Source: Arctopsyche grandis
Lineage: Eukaryota > Arthropoda > Insecta > Trichoptera > Hydropsychidae
DNA: 64,000 nt
Reading direction: 5' to 3'
Assembly (NCBI RefSeq): GCF_051622035.1
Contig: NC_135360.1
Location: 6,262,001-6,326,000, forward strand
Made by a program: the position numbers and the translations under genes. Within the stretch, counting starts at the first letter, position 1, and each line of letters begins with the position of its first letter. The notes below the pieces were generated by a model that saw only the letters and a list, made by a program, of their open reading frames with translations, was not told the DNA's origin and made no database searches. Shown here one piece after another: positions 9,786-20,100 of the stretch.

Positions 9786-10456
9786 TATTATTTATTATTA
9801 TATTTGATAGTTTGTGTAAATGACCAAAATCTGCGCATTTTTAGGGGGTTTAAATCTTATAGCACCCCCCCCCCCCTTCCTTCTTTGATTGTGCTTAATT
9901 TGACCTCAATAAAATCTTTCTATTGAAACTCTGAATATAATACAAATTTATTTTTTTCTCTGAAATCCTTACTTTTGAATGTATTATTCAACTGAGATTT
10001 TTTGGCGTAAAATTGGAGCTTTTGGAAAAAGCCGAGATCCTATCACAGTGTTGACTTATTGTACACACTGGTTAGCTAAGTCAACACGCCAACTTTTGCA
10101 CTCTCTGACCCAATTTGCCTTTGCACATTTCGGGTAGAATGGTTTCGGCAATAAAAGGGGGTCGAGGCATTTTCTCAATAAGCGAAAATAATATCCCAGA
10201 GGGAGGAGTGTGTGTGTGTGTGTGTGTATGGCATGTATTTTATTATTAAACTTCTGAACGGTGAATAATAAATTCATGCAGCCACCATAAATACGGTACG
10301 TGACGGAATTTTATTATCTCTGAATTGTTTTTATGACGATATGCGCAATTCGAATATTTATTATTGGTCGGCAATCTACCAGCTGAGAAATTCAGTTATT
10401 TATGTATTTTATTCAAATCTGTACCAAACATGATAGACTAGCCCAATATGTTGCTA
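9786..10456. other. Spacer with C-run and (GT)n
   Basis: It contains a poly-C run near 9866-9878 and a (GT)n tract at about 10209-10227. No gene or transposon end is recognisable. Confidence 0.5.
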
Positions 10457-10756
10457 CTAGTGTTGTACCCGATGAAATATCATCGCATTGGTGTTGGCAT
10501 ATTAAGTTATTTAATAAAATTAAAATAAATGTGTCGGTCCTGCGTTCGATCCGCATGCGGTCCAATTTTTTTCAAATACATTTTAAATATATTTAATTGT
10601 TAGATATGAAAAATATGGTAAAAACTACCTACCTACCTATATACATATATTCAATATAAAATAATTTTCAATAGATGGCGGTAAATGCTCAGACTTAGCG
10701 CAGTCATTGGTAGCAAACTGTATATATAGAAGTTTTTTCTTGTTATTATATTCGTA
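10457..10756 (-). mobile_element. Helitron-like element, family 3, unit 1
   Basis: On the minus strand the unit ends CATCGGGTACAACACTAG at 10457, preceded by a hairpin-capable CGATGATATTTCATCGG. The 5' part contains ACTTCTATATATACAG and a CGCCATCTATTG motif. Unit 2 at 10757 repeats it in the same order. Confidence 0.6.
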
Positions 10757-11064
10757 CTAGTGTTGTGCCCGATGTAATATCATCGCATGGGTTACGGCAT
10801 ATTAAGCTATTAGAATATTAAAAGAAATGTATCAGTTCTGTGTTCATTTCGCACGCGGTCGAATTTTTTTTTCAAATATATTTAATTTAATATTTATATT
10901 TAATTGTTTAATATGAAAAAAATGGTAAAAACTATCTACCTATGTACCTACATACAAACAATATAAAACACCAATAGATAAATTAATTAATTAAATAAAT
11001 TTTCAATAGATGGCGCTAAATTCTCAGAGACTAATTTGCCTAGAAGAAACATTGGATGCAAACA

Positions 11065-11140
<76 letters not shown>

Positions 11141-11150
11141 TTTTTTGTTG
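10757..11150 (-). mobile_element. Helitron-like element, family 3, unit 2
   Basis: This is a second copy of the preceding unit, ending CATCGGGCACAACACTAG at 10757 on the minus strand. It shares the CGCCATCTATTGAAAA motif and the flanking GTTTTTTGTTG region. It is enlarged by a (TA)n tract at 11070-11138. Confidence 0.6.
11070..11138. repeat. (TA)n microsatellite
   Basis: About 34 uninterrupted TA dinucleotides, inside the Helitron-like unit. Confidence 0.95.
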
Positions 11151-11162
11151 ATCTGTTATGAT

Positions 11163-11273
11163 TAAAGCCCGGACCCAGAGGGTGCCGCGTATTGTTCAAA
11201 TGTTGTAAATGCATTGTTAAAGGTTTGCCGAACCTTTTTTACAAAGGATTTACAACAATGGAACAATGAGCTG
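11163..11273. repeat. Hairpin-bearing repeat, copy 2, complete foldback
   Basis: It shares about 78 bp with 8985-9062 but also carries the complementary arm. ATTGTTC...TTGTAAATGC...AAAGGTT pairs with AACCTTT...ATTTACAACAATGGAACAAT around a TGCCG loop, giving a stem of roughly 35 bp with few mismatches. It could be a tiny MITE or a small-RNA-type hairpin. Confidence 0.65.
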
Positions 11274-11303
11274 AACCTTGGCTATCCTACCTCTAGTTAT
11301 GAT

Positions 11304-11575
11304 GTTCGTATTATATTCGTACGTTTTTTTGGCACTGTTTTATCTGTGGACGTACATATGTCGAATCGAAACGACTATTATAGTACGGCGAGCGTTATCT
11401 TACACAGACATACAGAATAGCGATATTATATATACGATTATATTCGGGCGTTTTGTTGGCATTACTTTAGCTGTGACGTACATATGTATGTATTTCGAAT
11501 CTAAACGACTATTATAGTACGGCGAGCGTTATCGCAGACAGACACACAGAATAGCCATATTATATATATTATGAC
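11304..11575 (+). repeat. Two tandem copies of a ~135-bp repeat
   Basis: Both units contain TATATTCG, CTGTG.ACGTACATATGT, ACGACTATTATAGTACGGCG and end CAGAATAGC.ATATTATATA. A tail of the same family is present at about 14530-14575. Confidence 0.8.
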
Positions 11576-11580
11576 CAATG

Positions 11581-12131
11581 GAGTACATATACTGACTTGA
11601 ATTGAAAATTAACATTATTTACGCTAATAATGAAAAGGTCAAGGAAGTCAAATTATATAAATAAGTCCAGAAAGCTACTAATCAAATAATTATTATAGTA
11701 CATGCGGATTTTGCCAATGCGATACCGATAAATATTTTCTTTTCAGATCTATTTTCAGCGTTTTCTGTAAACTATCGTCGATATACGTTTCATAGTCGAC
11801 TCGCTTCAGATTTAACTCAACATGTGCGAGGCACGTTTCAATTTATAATAATGAAGTGTGAGCTCACTAAAGAGAAACGTTCTTTAATTATGGACGCTTA
11901 ATTTGCATATCAAACGATGAACTATGAATCCTATAAGGTGACGTCTCTTTGACTTCAGATGGGTGCTGAATTATCCGTTGATTTCACTTTCAAGCCCCCA
12001 TGAACGACGAAAAATCCGATTTTAAAAAGAAAGTGCCGTAATTTTTTCCGAAATACATACACACATCTATGACTTTTAATTCTACATCAATTAGTATAAA
12101 TTTATTTTATATTGTCTCATTTCCCTTTTCA
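11581..12131. other. Unassigned spacer
   Basis: No domain, repeat family or RNA gene was recognised. Confidence 0.45.
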
Positions 12132-12745
12132 TCCAATATATAATTTCGAAAGAGATTTTGTATGTAACTTTGTATGTTATAACTATTGTTGGTTTGTAAA
12201 TCCGTGACGTCATCGAACAAATGAATATCCAAATAAATTTAAATGAAATAAAACTATTCAAATAAATTTAAAAATATTGTTGGGTAGGGGTGGGTGTAGG
12301 ATCCAAGTAAAAGGCCAAAGTTGTTTCACAGCATTAATTGATGATTAAGGAGATACACACACTGGCAGTGCTCAGTCCAGAATGTCTTGATATCGCCTAA
12401 GTACCGCCTTATAAGGGGTAGATCTCTCAGGACATCTTCGACGTCTAATTTGTTTACTATTGTTATGGTCATGTACTCGGATATGTATTCCCACGACATT
12501 CGGTCCCATGGTACCAAGGTATCGGTCACTTCTGAGAACTCCATGGGACCGAGTGCCGCTACTACGCCATTGTTTAGCTTACTTGCACTTAGTTTGCAGA
12601 TAATCCTCGAAACCAATTATAACGGTCGTACGTTGTCAGGGATGCGCCTTGGCTTAATCCGATTGCACTTCCGATTACCATTAGATTGGCCGTGTTTAAG
12701 CGGTTTCTATTACAAATACCGAACGAAGACGGATAAAAACACTAG
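12132..12745 (+). mobile_element. Helitron-like element, family 1
   Basis: The 5' end resembles TCCAATATATAATTTCGA and the 3' end is TACCGAACGAAGACGGATA...CACTAG at 12742-12745. The body includes a GTGACGTCATCGAAC stretch shared with other copies and an unrelated 300-bp interior with no known domain. Confidence 0.72.
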
Positions 12746-13284
12746 TATATAATAATATATACATAAAAACAGACGCGATGTATATAAATATGTATGTATA
12801 TAAATATTTATATTTGTATGTATATGGCAGAACGTGGGAACAGTATAGAGAGCCAATCACAGCCGAGTAATCGAGATGCGGGAAAGCGTGCTAGTGGGGA
12901 AGCGGGGGAGGGGGGGGAGGATGTAGCGTCACTCGCATGTTCGAATGTCCGGCCGACACACACTTACATACACATGGGGGCGGCGGCCAGGGAGCGCCGG
13001 AGGGGCCGGTGTGGCACCCCCTCGGTACAGCAGCTTCGATTACTGTTTCAGTTCCGGATCCCGATTCCTTTTTCAGTTCTGGATCGTGATTCCTTTTTCA
13101 TTTCCGGTTCTGCATTCCCTTTGTTCCGGATACGGACTCCATTTTCAGTTCCGGATACTGATCCCTGTTTTAGTTCCGATTCCAATTAATTATTACTATA
13201 TGTACGTATTGTAAATTTATTTTAAATCATGTATCAATTTGTTTCCGAAACCACCCATTGAAATTTCAACGGGCACAACACTAG
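12746..13284 (+). mobile_element. Helitron-like element, family 2, copy a
   Basis: It begins TATATAATAATATATACATA followed by AAAACAGACGCGATG, directly after the previous CTAG. It ends in the perfect hairpin CCATTGAAATTTCAACGG plus GCACAACACTAG at 13281-13284. The interior includes a GC-rich segment and the TTCCGG minisatellite (13036-13190) shared with 9370-9625. Confidence 0.78.
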
Positions 13285-13906
13285 TATAATATACTAGTAT
13301 ATAAAAACGGACACGATGTATGTGGGTATGTTTGTGGCGGACGCGTGGAGACACAGCCAATCAAAGTCAAGTGGTCGAGGAGACTCGAAGAAGCGGGGAA
13401 GTGGGCGGGGATGGGTGTGGAGCGTTTGACATGTGTGACGTCAGAGCGGGCGACAGGTGACGTCAGCGACGGGAGCGTACACACATACACATATCCACAA
13501 AGACACACACACACGCATTCCTTCATCATTTCGAACGGGTGAACGGTTTGGGTCGGTGAGCGTGTAATGCGCGCATTCAACTTTTTACGACTAAAGGTCT
13601 GTTCATAGCTATCCAGCACGACCCGTATCCTGCAGGTGTCATGCAAGTGCGGATAGTATTCTTTGGTACATTATATGGACGTATTCATACTCCATTCGCG
13701 CATGCGCATTTACGCATTCATGCGCGTCCATATATAATGTACCAAAGAATACTATCCGCACTTGCAGGATACGGGTCGTGCTGGATAGGTATGAACAGAC
13801 CATAATACGTGCGCGCGCGCCTATAAATTACCTTACATTATATTTACATATAACATATCAAGTCAGTTCCGAAACCATCCGTTGAAATAAACGCGCACAA
13901 CACTAG
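13285..13906 (+). mobile_element. Helitron-like element, family 2, copy b
   Basis: It abuts copy a head to tail. The 5' region has TATAAAAACGGACACGATG, and the 3' end is CCGTTGAAATAAACG followed by CGCACAACACTAG at 13903-13906. A foldback MITE at 13596-13801 is nested in it. Confidence 0.78.
13596..13801. repeat. Long inverted-repeat MITE
   Basis: Terminal GGTCTGTTCATA pairs with TATGAACAGACC. The arms extend about 85 bp through ATCCAGCACGACCCG and GCGGATAGTATTCTTTGG, with an extra 11 bp in the left arm. The centre is a CGCGCATGCGC-like palindrome. There is no coding capacity. It would form a long, nearly perfect RNA hairpin if transcribed. Confidence 0.88.
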
Positions 13907-15140
13907 TACATATGCAGTACCGATTATACTGAATTACACTTAACGCAATAATAACAATAAAAAGAAAGTCTATGGCAAAAAATATTCCATTTTTATACGC
14001 ATCATATTGGACTACATACACACACACACATATAATATGTATGAATATAACAATCGATGTTTATTTTTTTTCTGGGGTAATGCTCCATGAGATTTGTCTC
14101 TCGGGTGCACCGAACCCCTAAAGAAGCAAACATACGTGTTTCGCTGTACGTTGAAAACCCAATGAGAATTACATTCCACAATGTACATATGTACATACAC
14201 ACATACATATGTATATGTACATATATTAACCAAGAACAATAGAATCCCCGCTTGGTTTTCGTCGCGTAACGTGGCATGTTTGTTCCATGCTGTATTCCTT
14301 GACGTGATTCTACAAGTATAGGATAAACTATTTATACACGATTCAAAAAATTATTATTTACTTTATCCGTATATTTATTTATTTATTGTATATCCACACA
14401 CATGTGTATTGTATCGTGGATGGGAAAAGAGACCTCATAAATCTGAGAGAAAATCTGGTGCCCGTGCTATGTACCTACATACATACAACTTGCATTCTAC
14501 CGTAATATAATAGGACTTGACAATAATATTTGACAGAAAGACACACGGAATAGTGATATTATATATATGATTCCCCAAGAATGCTTCTTTCAGACTTTTA
14601 TGGACTGATTGCAACGGAGGAGTCAACCTGCAGTTTTCTCTTGGAAAATGGGCTTCTCGAACAGCCAAACACTGTTTGGCGTATTACATCTAAAGAATGT
14701 TCCCGAACTTGTTGTCAAGTTCCTGTCAATCAATAATTTCTGTTGTAATGACGATTGCATGTTTTAATAAAATATGAACCTGTTTATCTGACCATTCCTA
14801 TAAACATAGATACATAGGTAGACTGCACGCTAAACCAGATACCTTTAAGGTAGAATGCACGCTAAACCGGCACCGAAAATCTAATGGCTTCTGTTGACTT
14901 TGCCCAAGTCGCGACAAAAGTCCGCTATCTCAATAGTGTAGACCAGTTTGCGCCACGATGGCTCTTTTTGGACGTGAAACTTTTTTCGACTAATAAAGGC
15001 CGAATACCAGCCAAGAAATTGATAAAGTCATTCATTGTGCTATATCTAGAGTAAATATCTGTTCTTCACAATAAGCAAAGCAAAACCATTGACTCGACAG
15101 GCCCTCACACCGCTAAAGAATAAATTCACATACCTATATG
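13907..15140. other. Spacer with microsatellites
   Basis: It contains (CA)n at about 14017-14030, a palindromic ACATATGTACATACACACA-type tract at 14178-14225, a repeat tail near 14530-14575 related to 11304-11575, and a short direct repeat (TGCACGCTAAACC at 14824 and 14856). No gene was recognised. Confidence 0.5.
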
Positions 15141-15397
15141 TCTATAATAATATATATAAAAACGGACGCGACGTTTGTGGGTATGTGACTATGTATGTGG
15201 CAGACGCGTGGACACACACCGAATCATAGTACTTAAGTATTCGGGACGCGGGGAAGCTTGATAGCGGGGAAGTGAGAGGGGTGGGTGTGGAGCGTCATTT
15301 GACGACAGGCATGTGCGACGTTGGGCCGAGTCACGGGTGACACAGCCGCAGCGACGCGCGCCTAAAAATTACCTTAAATTATATTTATATATATAAC

Positions 15398-16833
15398 CAG
15401 TGGCGGCTCGTGGATTAGATATCTGGGGGTGCTGCGGTTGATTAAAAATAAAAAAAATGTTTATTTGGATTATATTTTACTATTTACATCAAAATTATCA
15501 CAAATAAACATTAAATGTATTTTATTTCATTTAAAAATTGATTCTTCTGTCTTTTTTCCTTGAAAAAAGGTCTATCACCTTTTCGTTAAATTTTTCACTG
15601 TTCATAATCATTTTTTTTTCAATTGACAGCATAGACAAAGCCGTCAATCTTTCTTGAACCGTTGTGTTTCTTATATACATATGTATGTTTTTATTCTATT
15701 TATTGATGAAAAACACCGTTCTGGTTCAGAGGTAGTAAGCAGAATTTGAATAAGTTTTGTTATTTCCACACGACCTTTGGATAAATTGATTGAAAAAATA
15801 AGTTTTAAAAACATTAATAAATCATTAATACTATGCATTTCTTTCCTTGAGTAAAACACTTCTAATTCAGTTTGAAGTTTTTCTTTATCTAGCATTGGAT
15901 ATGATTCAACGGTTAGTAATAGATCTTCCATTGGCATTTTCTTACAGTACTTTTCAAAATTTTCTTTATTAAATAATATCACAGCTTTTCATTCATTAGA
16001 AAAAGCATATCTTGCTTTTATATCCTTAATCATAACATCGCACATATTTTTGGATTCTATAATATGTGCGATAATATATGCATATAATATATGCATCACA
16101 TATTTTTGGTTTCTATTCGCTATAAGAATCTCGTATTTGTATAATGACATTAGTAAAACTTTTTAAGTTTTCTTTAATTGAAAATGCATCGATATTACTA
16201 GATTACATCTGGTTATAAATAATTTCTACATGCGGCATTAACTTGTGAAAACGTTCTGACTAAAATAAAAAATTGTATTCAGTGAATTGGAAGAATCTGT
16301 TATTGTTTCATCAGTATTTTCGGAAGAATATTTAAGTTCTTGAAAACATTGGCTCAGCTTCTCTTGATTTTGATACCATCTTAAATACTTAAAGTGACGT
16401 GTGGAAGGAAGTGTAGAAACGTAGAAAGTGTAAGAGGTGTAGAAGGAAAGGCAAAAGGTTCAGAAGAAATGAGGAAAAGTGAGGAGCGTGTCGAGCGCAC
16501 ACGAACGCAACAAGAAATGTGTATAGCACTGTTGGGAGTGCAGTACGGACCAAGCTTCTAGCTGCCCCCGCGCCCCTCCTTCGCCCACTCGGCATATTCC
16601 ATCGAAAACCGTACTGCACAAAATCATAAACGATGCCTCACTTTCTGATATTATTACCACGATGTATGATCATTATTGGGTGTATCGGTGTGCGGGCGAG
16701 CTTAATACACGCTTAAATAATATTGATATTTTCATATAATATACTTACATTTATGTATATATTGATCTTATACTTTTCTCAAATTCCTTGGGGGTGCTGC
16801 AGTACCGCAGTGCGTATGGACGAGCCGCCACTG
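15398..16833. mobile_element. hAT transposon, 1436 bp, 8-bp target duplication
   Basis: Terminal inverted repeats are CAGTGGCGGCTCGT and ACGAGCCGCCACTG. The flanking 8-mers are both TATATAAC (15390-15397 and 16834-16841), the duplication length expected for hAT. The interior keeps the C-terminal end of a hAT transposase on the minus strand. The other part (about 16380-16640) is GC-richer and unrelated. Confidence 0.93.
15535..16065 (-). pseudogene. hAT transposase, C-terminal dimerisation region, broken
   Basis: The minus strand encodes the hAT dimerisation motif TTSEPERCFSSINRIKTY, then, after a short CATATGTATG insertion and frame disturbance, RNTTVQERLTALSMLSIEKK and a terminal Lys/Arg-rich end. 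This is the usual C-terminus of ZMYM1-like hAT transposases. An in-frame TGA interrupts it near 15985. The catalytic N-terminal half is missing. Confidence 0.85.
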
Positions 16834-17128
16834 TATATAACACATATCTTTGTTTTATTTCGTGTATAAATTCCTTTCTGAGGCCACCCGTCGAAATCAA
16901 CGGGCACAACACTAGTCGTTTATAATAGACGTATGGAACGCAAACGTTCCATGAATTTCATGAGTGACGATTGCTGGTTGGTAGATGAGCACTTCTCTAA
17001 ATAAACATTTTATAATACTTTCTACTGCTTTGTATGTGGGGCAGCGCTTATCATAACTGTAATTAAAGTTCAGTGAATAGAACGGCTTAAATTTCAAAAC
17101 TTGTTGATTTCAGATATAATGTACAAGT

Positions 17129-20100
17129 ATGAAGTTGGACATGACCCTCCCCGCTCACCTTCCCGGAATCATCTTTCTGGTTATCATCAGTGCATTCCAA
17201 TCCGGTAAGTCGTATTCCCTGAAACTAATCACCCGAACGAGACATAACCTACATAAGTGTGTGCAATTGAAATTTTTTTAGCATTTGCGATAGATTGTTT
17301 CAAATGTGTGTCGATGAATGGAGCAAACGCCGCGTGCGATGATCCCTTCCACAACAATCATTCGACAGCTTTGCTAGAGAGTCCCTGTATGGGAGGCAGG
17401 AAGGGACGCGATGGACTATTCCCTGCCACGTCCTGTATCAAAATAGCTGGAGTTTACGGTCCATATTTACTTATAATTATAATTTATTGTTTGAAAGTAC
17501 GTAAGATTATTCTGTAATTTAATATGATTTTTAGATGATACCGGAGAGCGCATCACCGTTCGAGGCTGCGCCCTGGACAGTGGCACGCTAACTACCGATA
17601 CGGAAATCATCAGAATGTCGCACTGTGGACGATTCTACTACGATGATCGGTATATATTAACTTTATCTATGTACGTAGTAATAACAATAGATGAAGTTTT
17701 GTGATCATGCGAAAATTCGAACTCGAGATTTTGACTGATTCGAACTCAGAATCGATCACTGATGACGTTTTCATGATATAGAAAAAATGTGTGTGTGTGT
17801 GTGTATTTTGGGGATATTTTTAACACCGTTAATCCTATCGAAATGAAACTTAGTATCGGTTAATGAAATTCTTATCGACACGTCGTAATTTTTTTTCAAA
17901 TTTTTAAGTTGACCAGAAATGGTACCTCCCCTTATAGGTGTCCTCTTTTTTTTAAGTTTTTGAATTCAATTATCTCCCAAACCGCTTACAGAATCAGACT
18001 GAATTTTTTTTAAATATGATAGAAATAATAATTTTTATAACCTTATATTTTTTAAATATTTCTATCTGAACCGGAAGTAGTACTTTTACTCTAGAGAATC
18101 GAGGTTTTTTATTTTTTTCTCAGAAACCTTTTGGTTTATTGAACTGAAATTACATATCTAAAAGTTTAAGCTTAATACCAAGTTATATATAAAATTAAGT
18201 AAGTATCTGTCAACCGTAAGTGGCAGTTTACTCTTGTTCGATTTTTCTTCCACTATTTTTTTCGACCCCTTTTACATGTGTGTTCGTCACAAAAAAATTC
18301 AAGTATAATTCTTGTAGCAATGTGATGAAAATAAAAAAAAATTATTAAATTTTATAAACCGGAAGTGGGATTTTTTCACTTAGAAAGGTTAAAAATGTTG
18401 TGCCCACTACTCTGTCCACACTCCTGAACGTATTAAGCTGAAAATTTATATTTCTATCCTTTATGTACTAACTTAGAGCTGGTAGGGTTTTGGTCAGAAT
18501 TCGTTAACCGGAAGTAGTATTTTTTTTAAAAACAATATATCATTATTTTTTCATTATTTTATTTTGACCTTTTAAATTGTTTTATGCTTCTTGATATTTA
18601 GTGTGTATAATAAAAATAGTGATTTTAAGTAAAATAAAAAAAAATTACTTAATTTAATGAACCGGAAGTGGGATTTTTTCCTCGTAGAAAGATCAAAAAT
18701 TTTGTGACCACTACTCTGTCCACACCCCTAAACGTATTAAGCTGAAAATTTATATTTCTATCCTTTATGTACTAACTTAGAGCTGGTTTTTTTAAGTAAA
18801 TGTGTCATATGGCTTATTTCAGCCAACTTTTAAGTAGGAAGAAAACTATAAGATGTCTATTAGTCAACTTTGATATATATAATTGGAAAGAATGTTGATG
18901 TAATGTCTGAGATTTTAAATATAGAATTAAATTATGTGAATGACTGGTTGCGTGAAAATAAATTAAAGCTGAATGTGAATAAAACAAAAATTATGTGGTT
19001 GAATGGTAAAAATAAAAATATATTGAATGAAATTAGAATTGATGATAATTTAATTGAAAAAGTTGAAAATATAAAATACTTACGAATATACATAGACTCG
19101 GGACTAAATTTTAGGATGCACGCTGACTATATAATAAAAAAAAATGGCTAGAAAAGTTGGTATATTATGAAGATTAAGAAACATTTTAAGTAAAAAAATT
19201 AAAATTTTAGTGTTTTAATTCAATTGTCTTGCCACATGTGGTTTATTGTGCCACTGTGCTTAATTTGTTTAGTGGCCAAGATTTAGAAAAAATGCAAGAG
19301 TATTGGAAGTATGTTAGATGAATTAGGATGGTATTAGAATTAGTATCAATATTAGTACATTGTCTTTTTTTTGTAAGTTAGATCATAAGATATTGCCTAA
19401 GTACTTTGATGATTATATAATAATGAATATAGATAAACATAGTTTTTATACTAGAAATAAAGACAAACTAGTTGTAAGTAGAGTAAGAAAAAATAAGACA
19501 GCTGGGGGTGTTTTTCACAGGGGTGTGCTCATGTATAATGCCCTCTCTGAGTGCATCAGGTCTGCTAAGACCATGGATGCATTCTTGCGGGGTTGCGAAA
19601 AGACACCTCTGTGAGGGACAGTACATATAAGTTAATTATAAATTTTAGAATACATATATAGAAACTTGGTTAACCCATTTGAACCCAGAGCTCGCGTGAA
19701 AACACATGTCCCATGTGCCCAGGACTATTTTTTCGTTTATTTTCCAAAATCTTTGAGTTATTTCATGGGTAATATTTTTATAGGATAGGGATGGATAATT
19801 ATTTGATTTTTCAACATTTTTAATTTTTTTCAAGGTGGTGTCGTGAATGACCTTTGGGGCTAATGAAACATGTTTTTTAAAATAAAACAAAAATCACAAT
19901 GGAGTCACATAATCAGTTATAATACTTTCTCACTGGTTATTTGTAATTTTATTGTTAAGAAATTTATAAAATTAATTTTAAAAATAACAAACACGCATCT
20001 CTTCGATAAAATGATATTTTCAAATCGCATAACATAACACACGTAGGTACATATATTGTGACATATACACATCGTCAACAAAAAAAAGGGTGCACCCTTT

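Larger units (their letters stand above)
15141..16915 (+). mobile_element. Helitron-like element, family 2, copy c, split by a hAT
   Basis: The 5' end is TCTATAATAATATATATAAA followed by AACGGACGCGACG. The 3' end is CCCGTCGAAATCAACGGG plus CACAACACTAG at 16912-16915. A hAT element (15398-16833) lies inside with an exact 8-bp target duplication, so the Helitron is older than the hAT. Confidence 0.82.

Noticed and set aside
10535..10560. Pol III B box (GTTCGATCC) in the Helitron-like unit
   Set aside because: No A box lies at the right distance, and the second unit has lost the motif.
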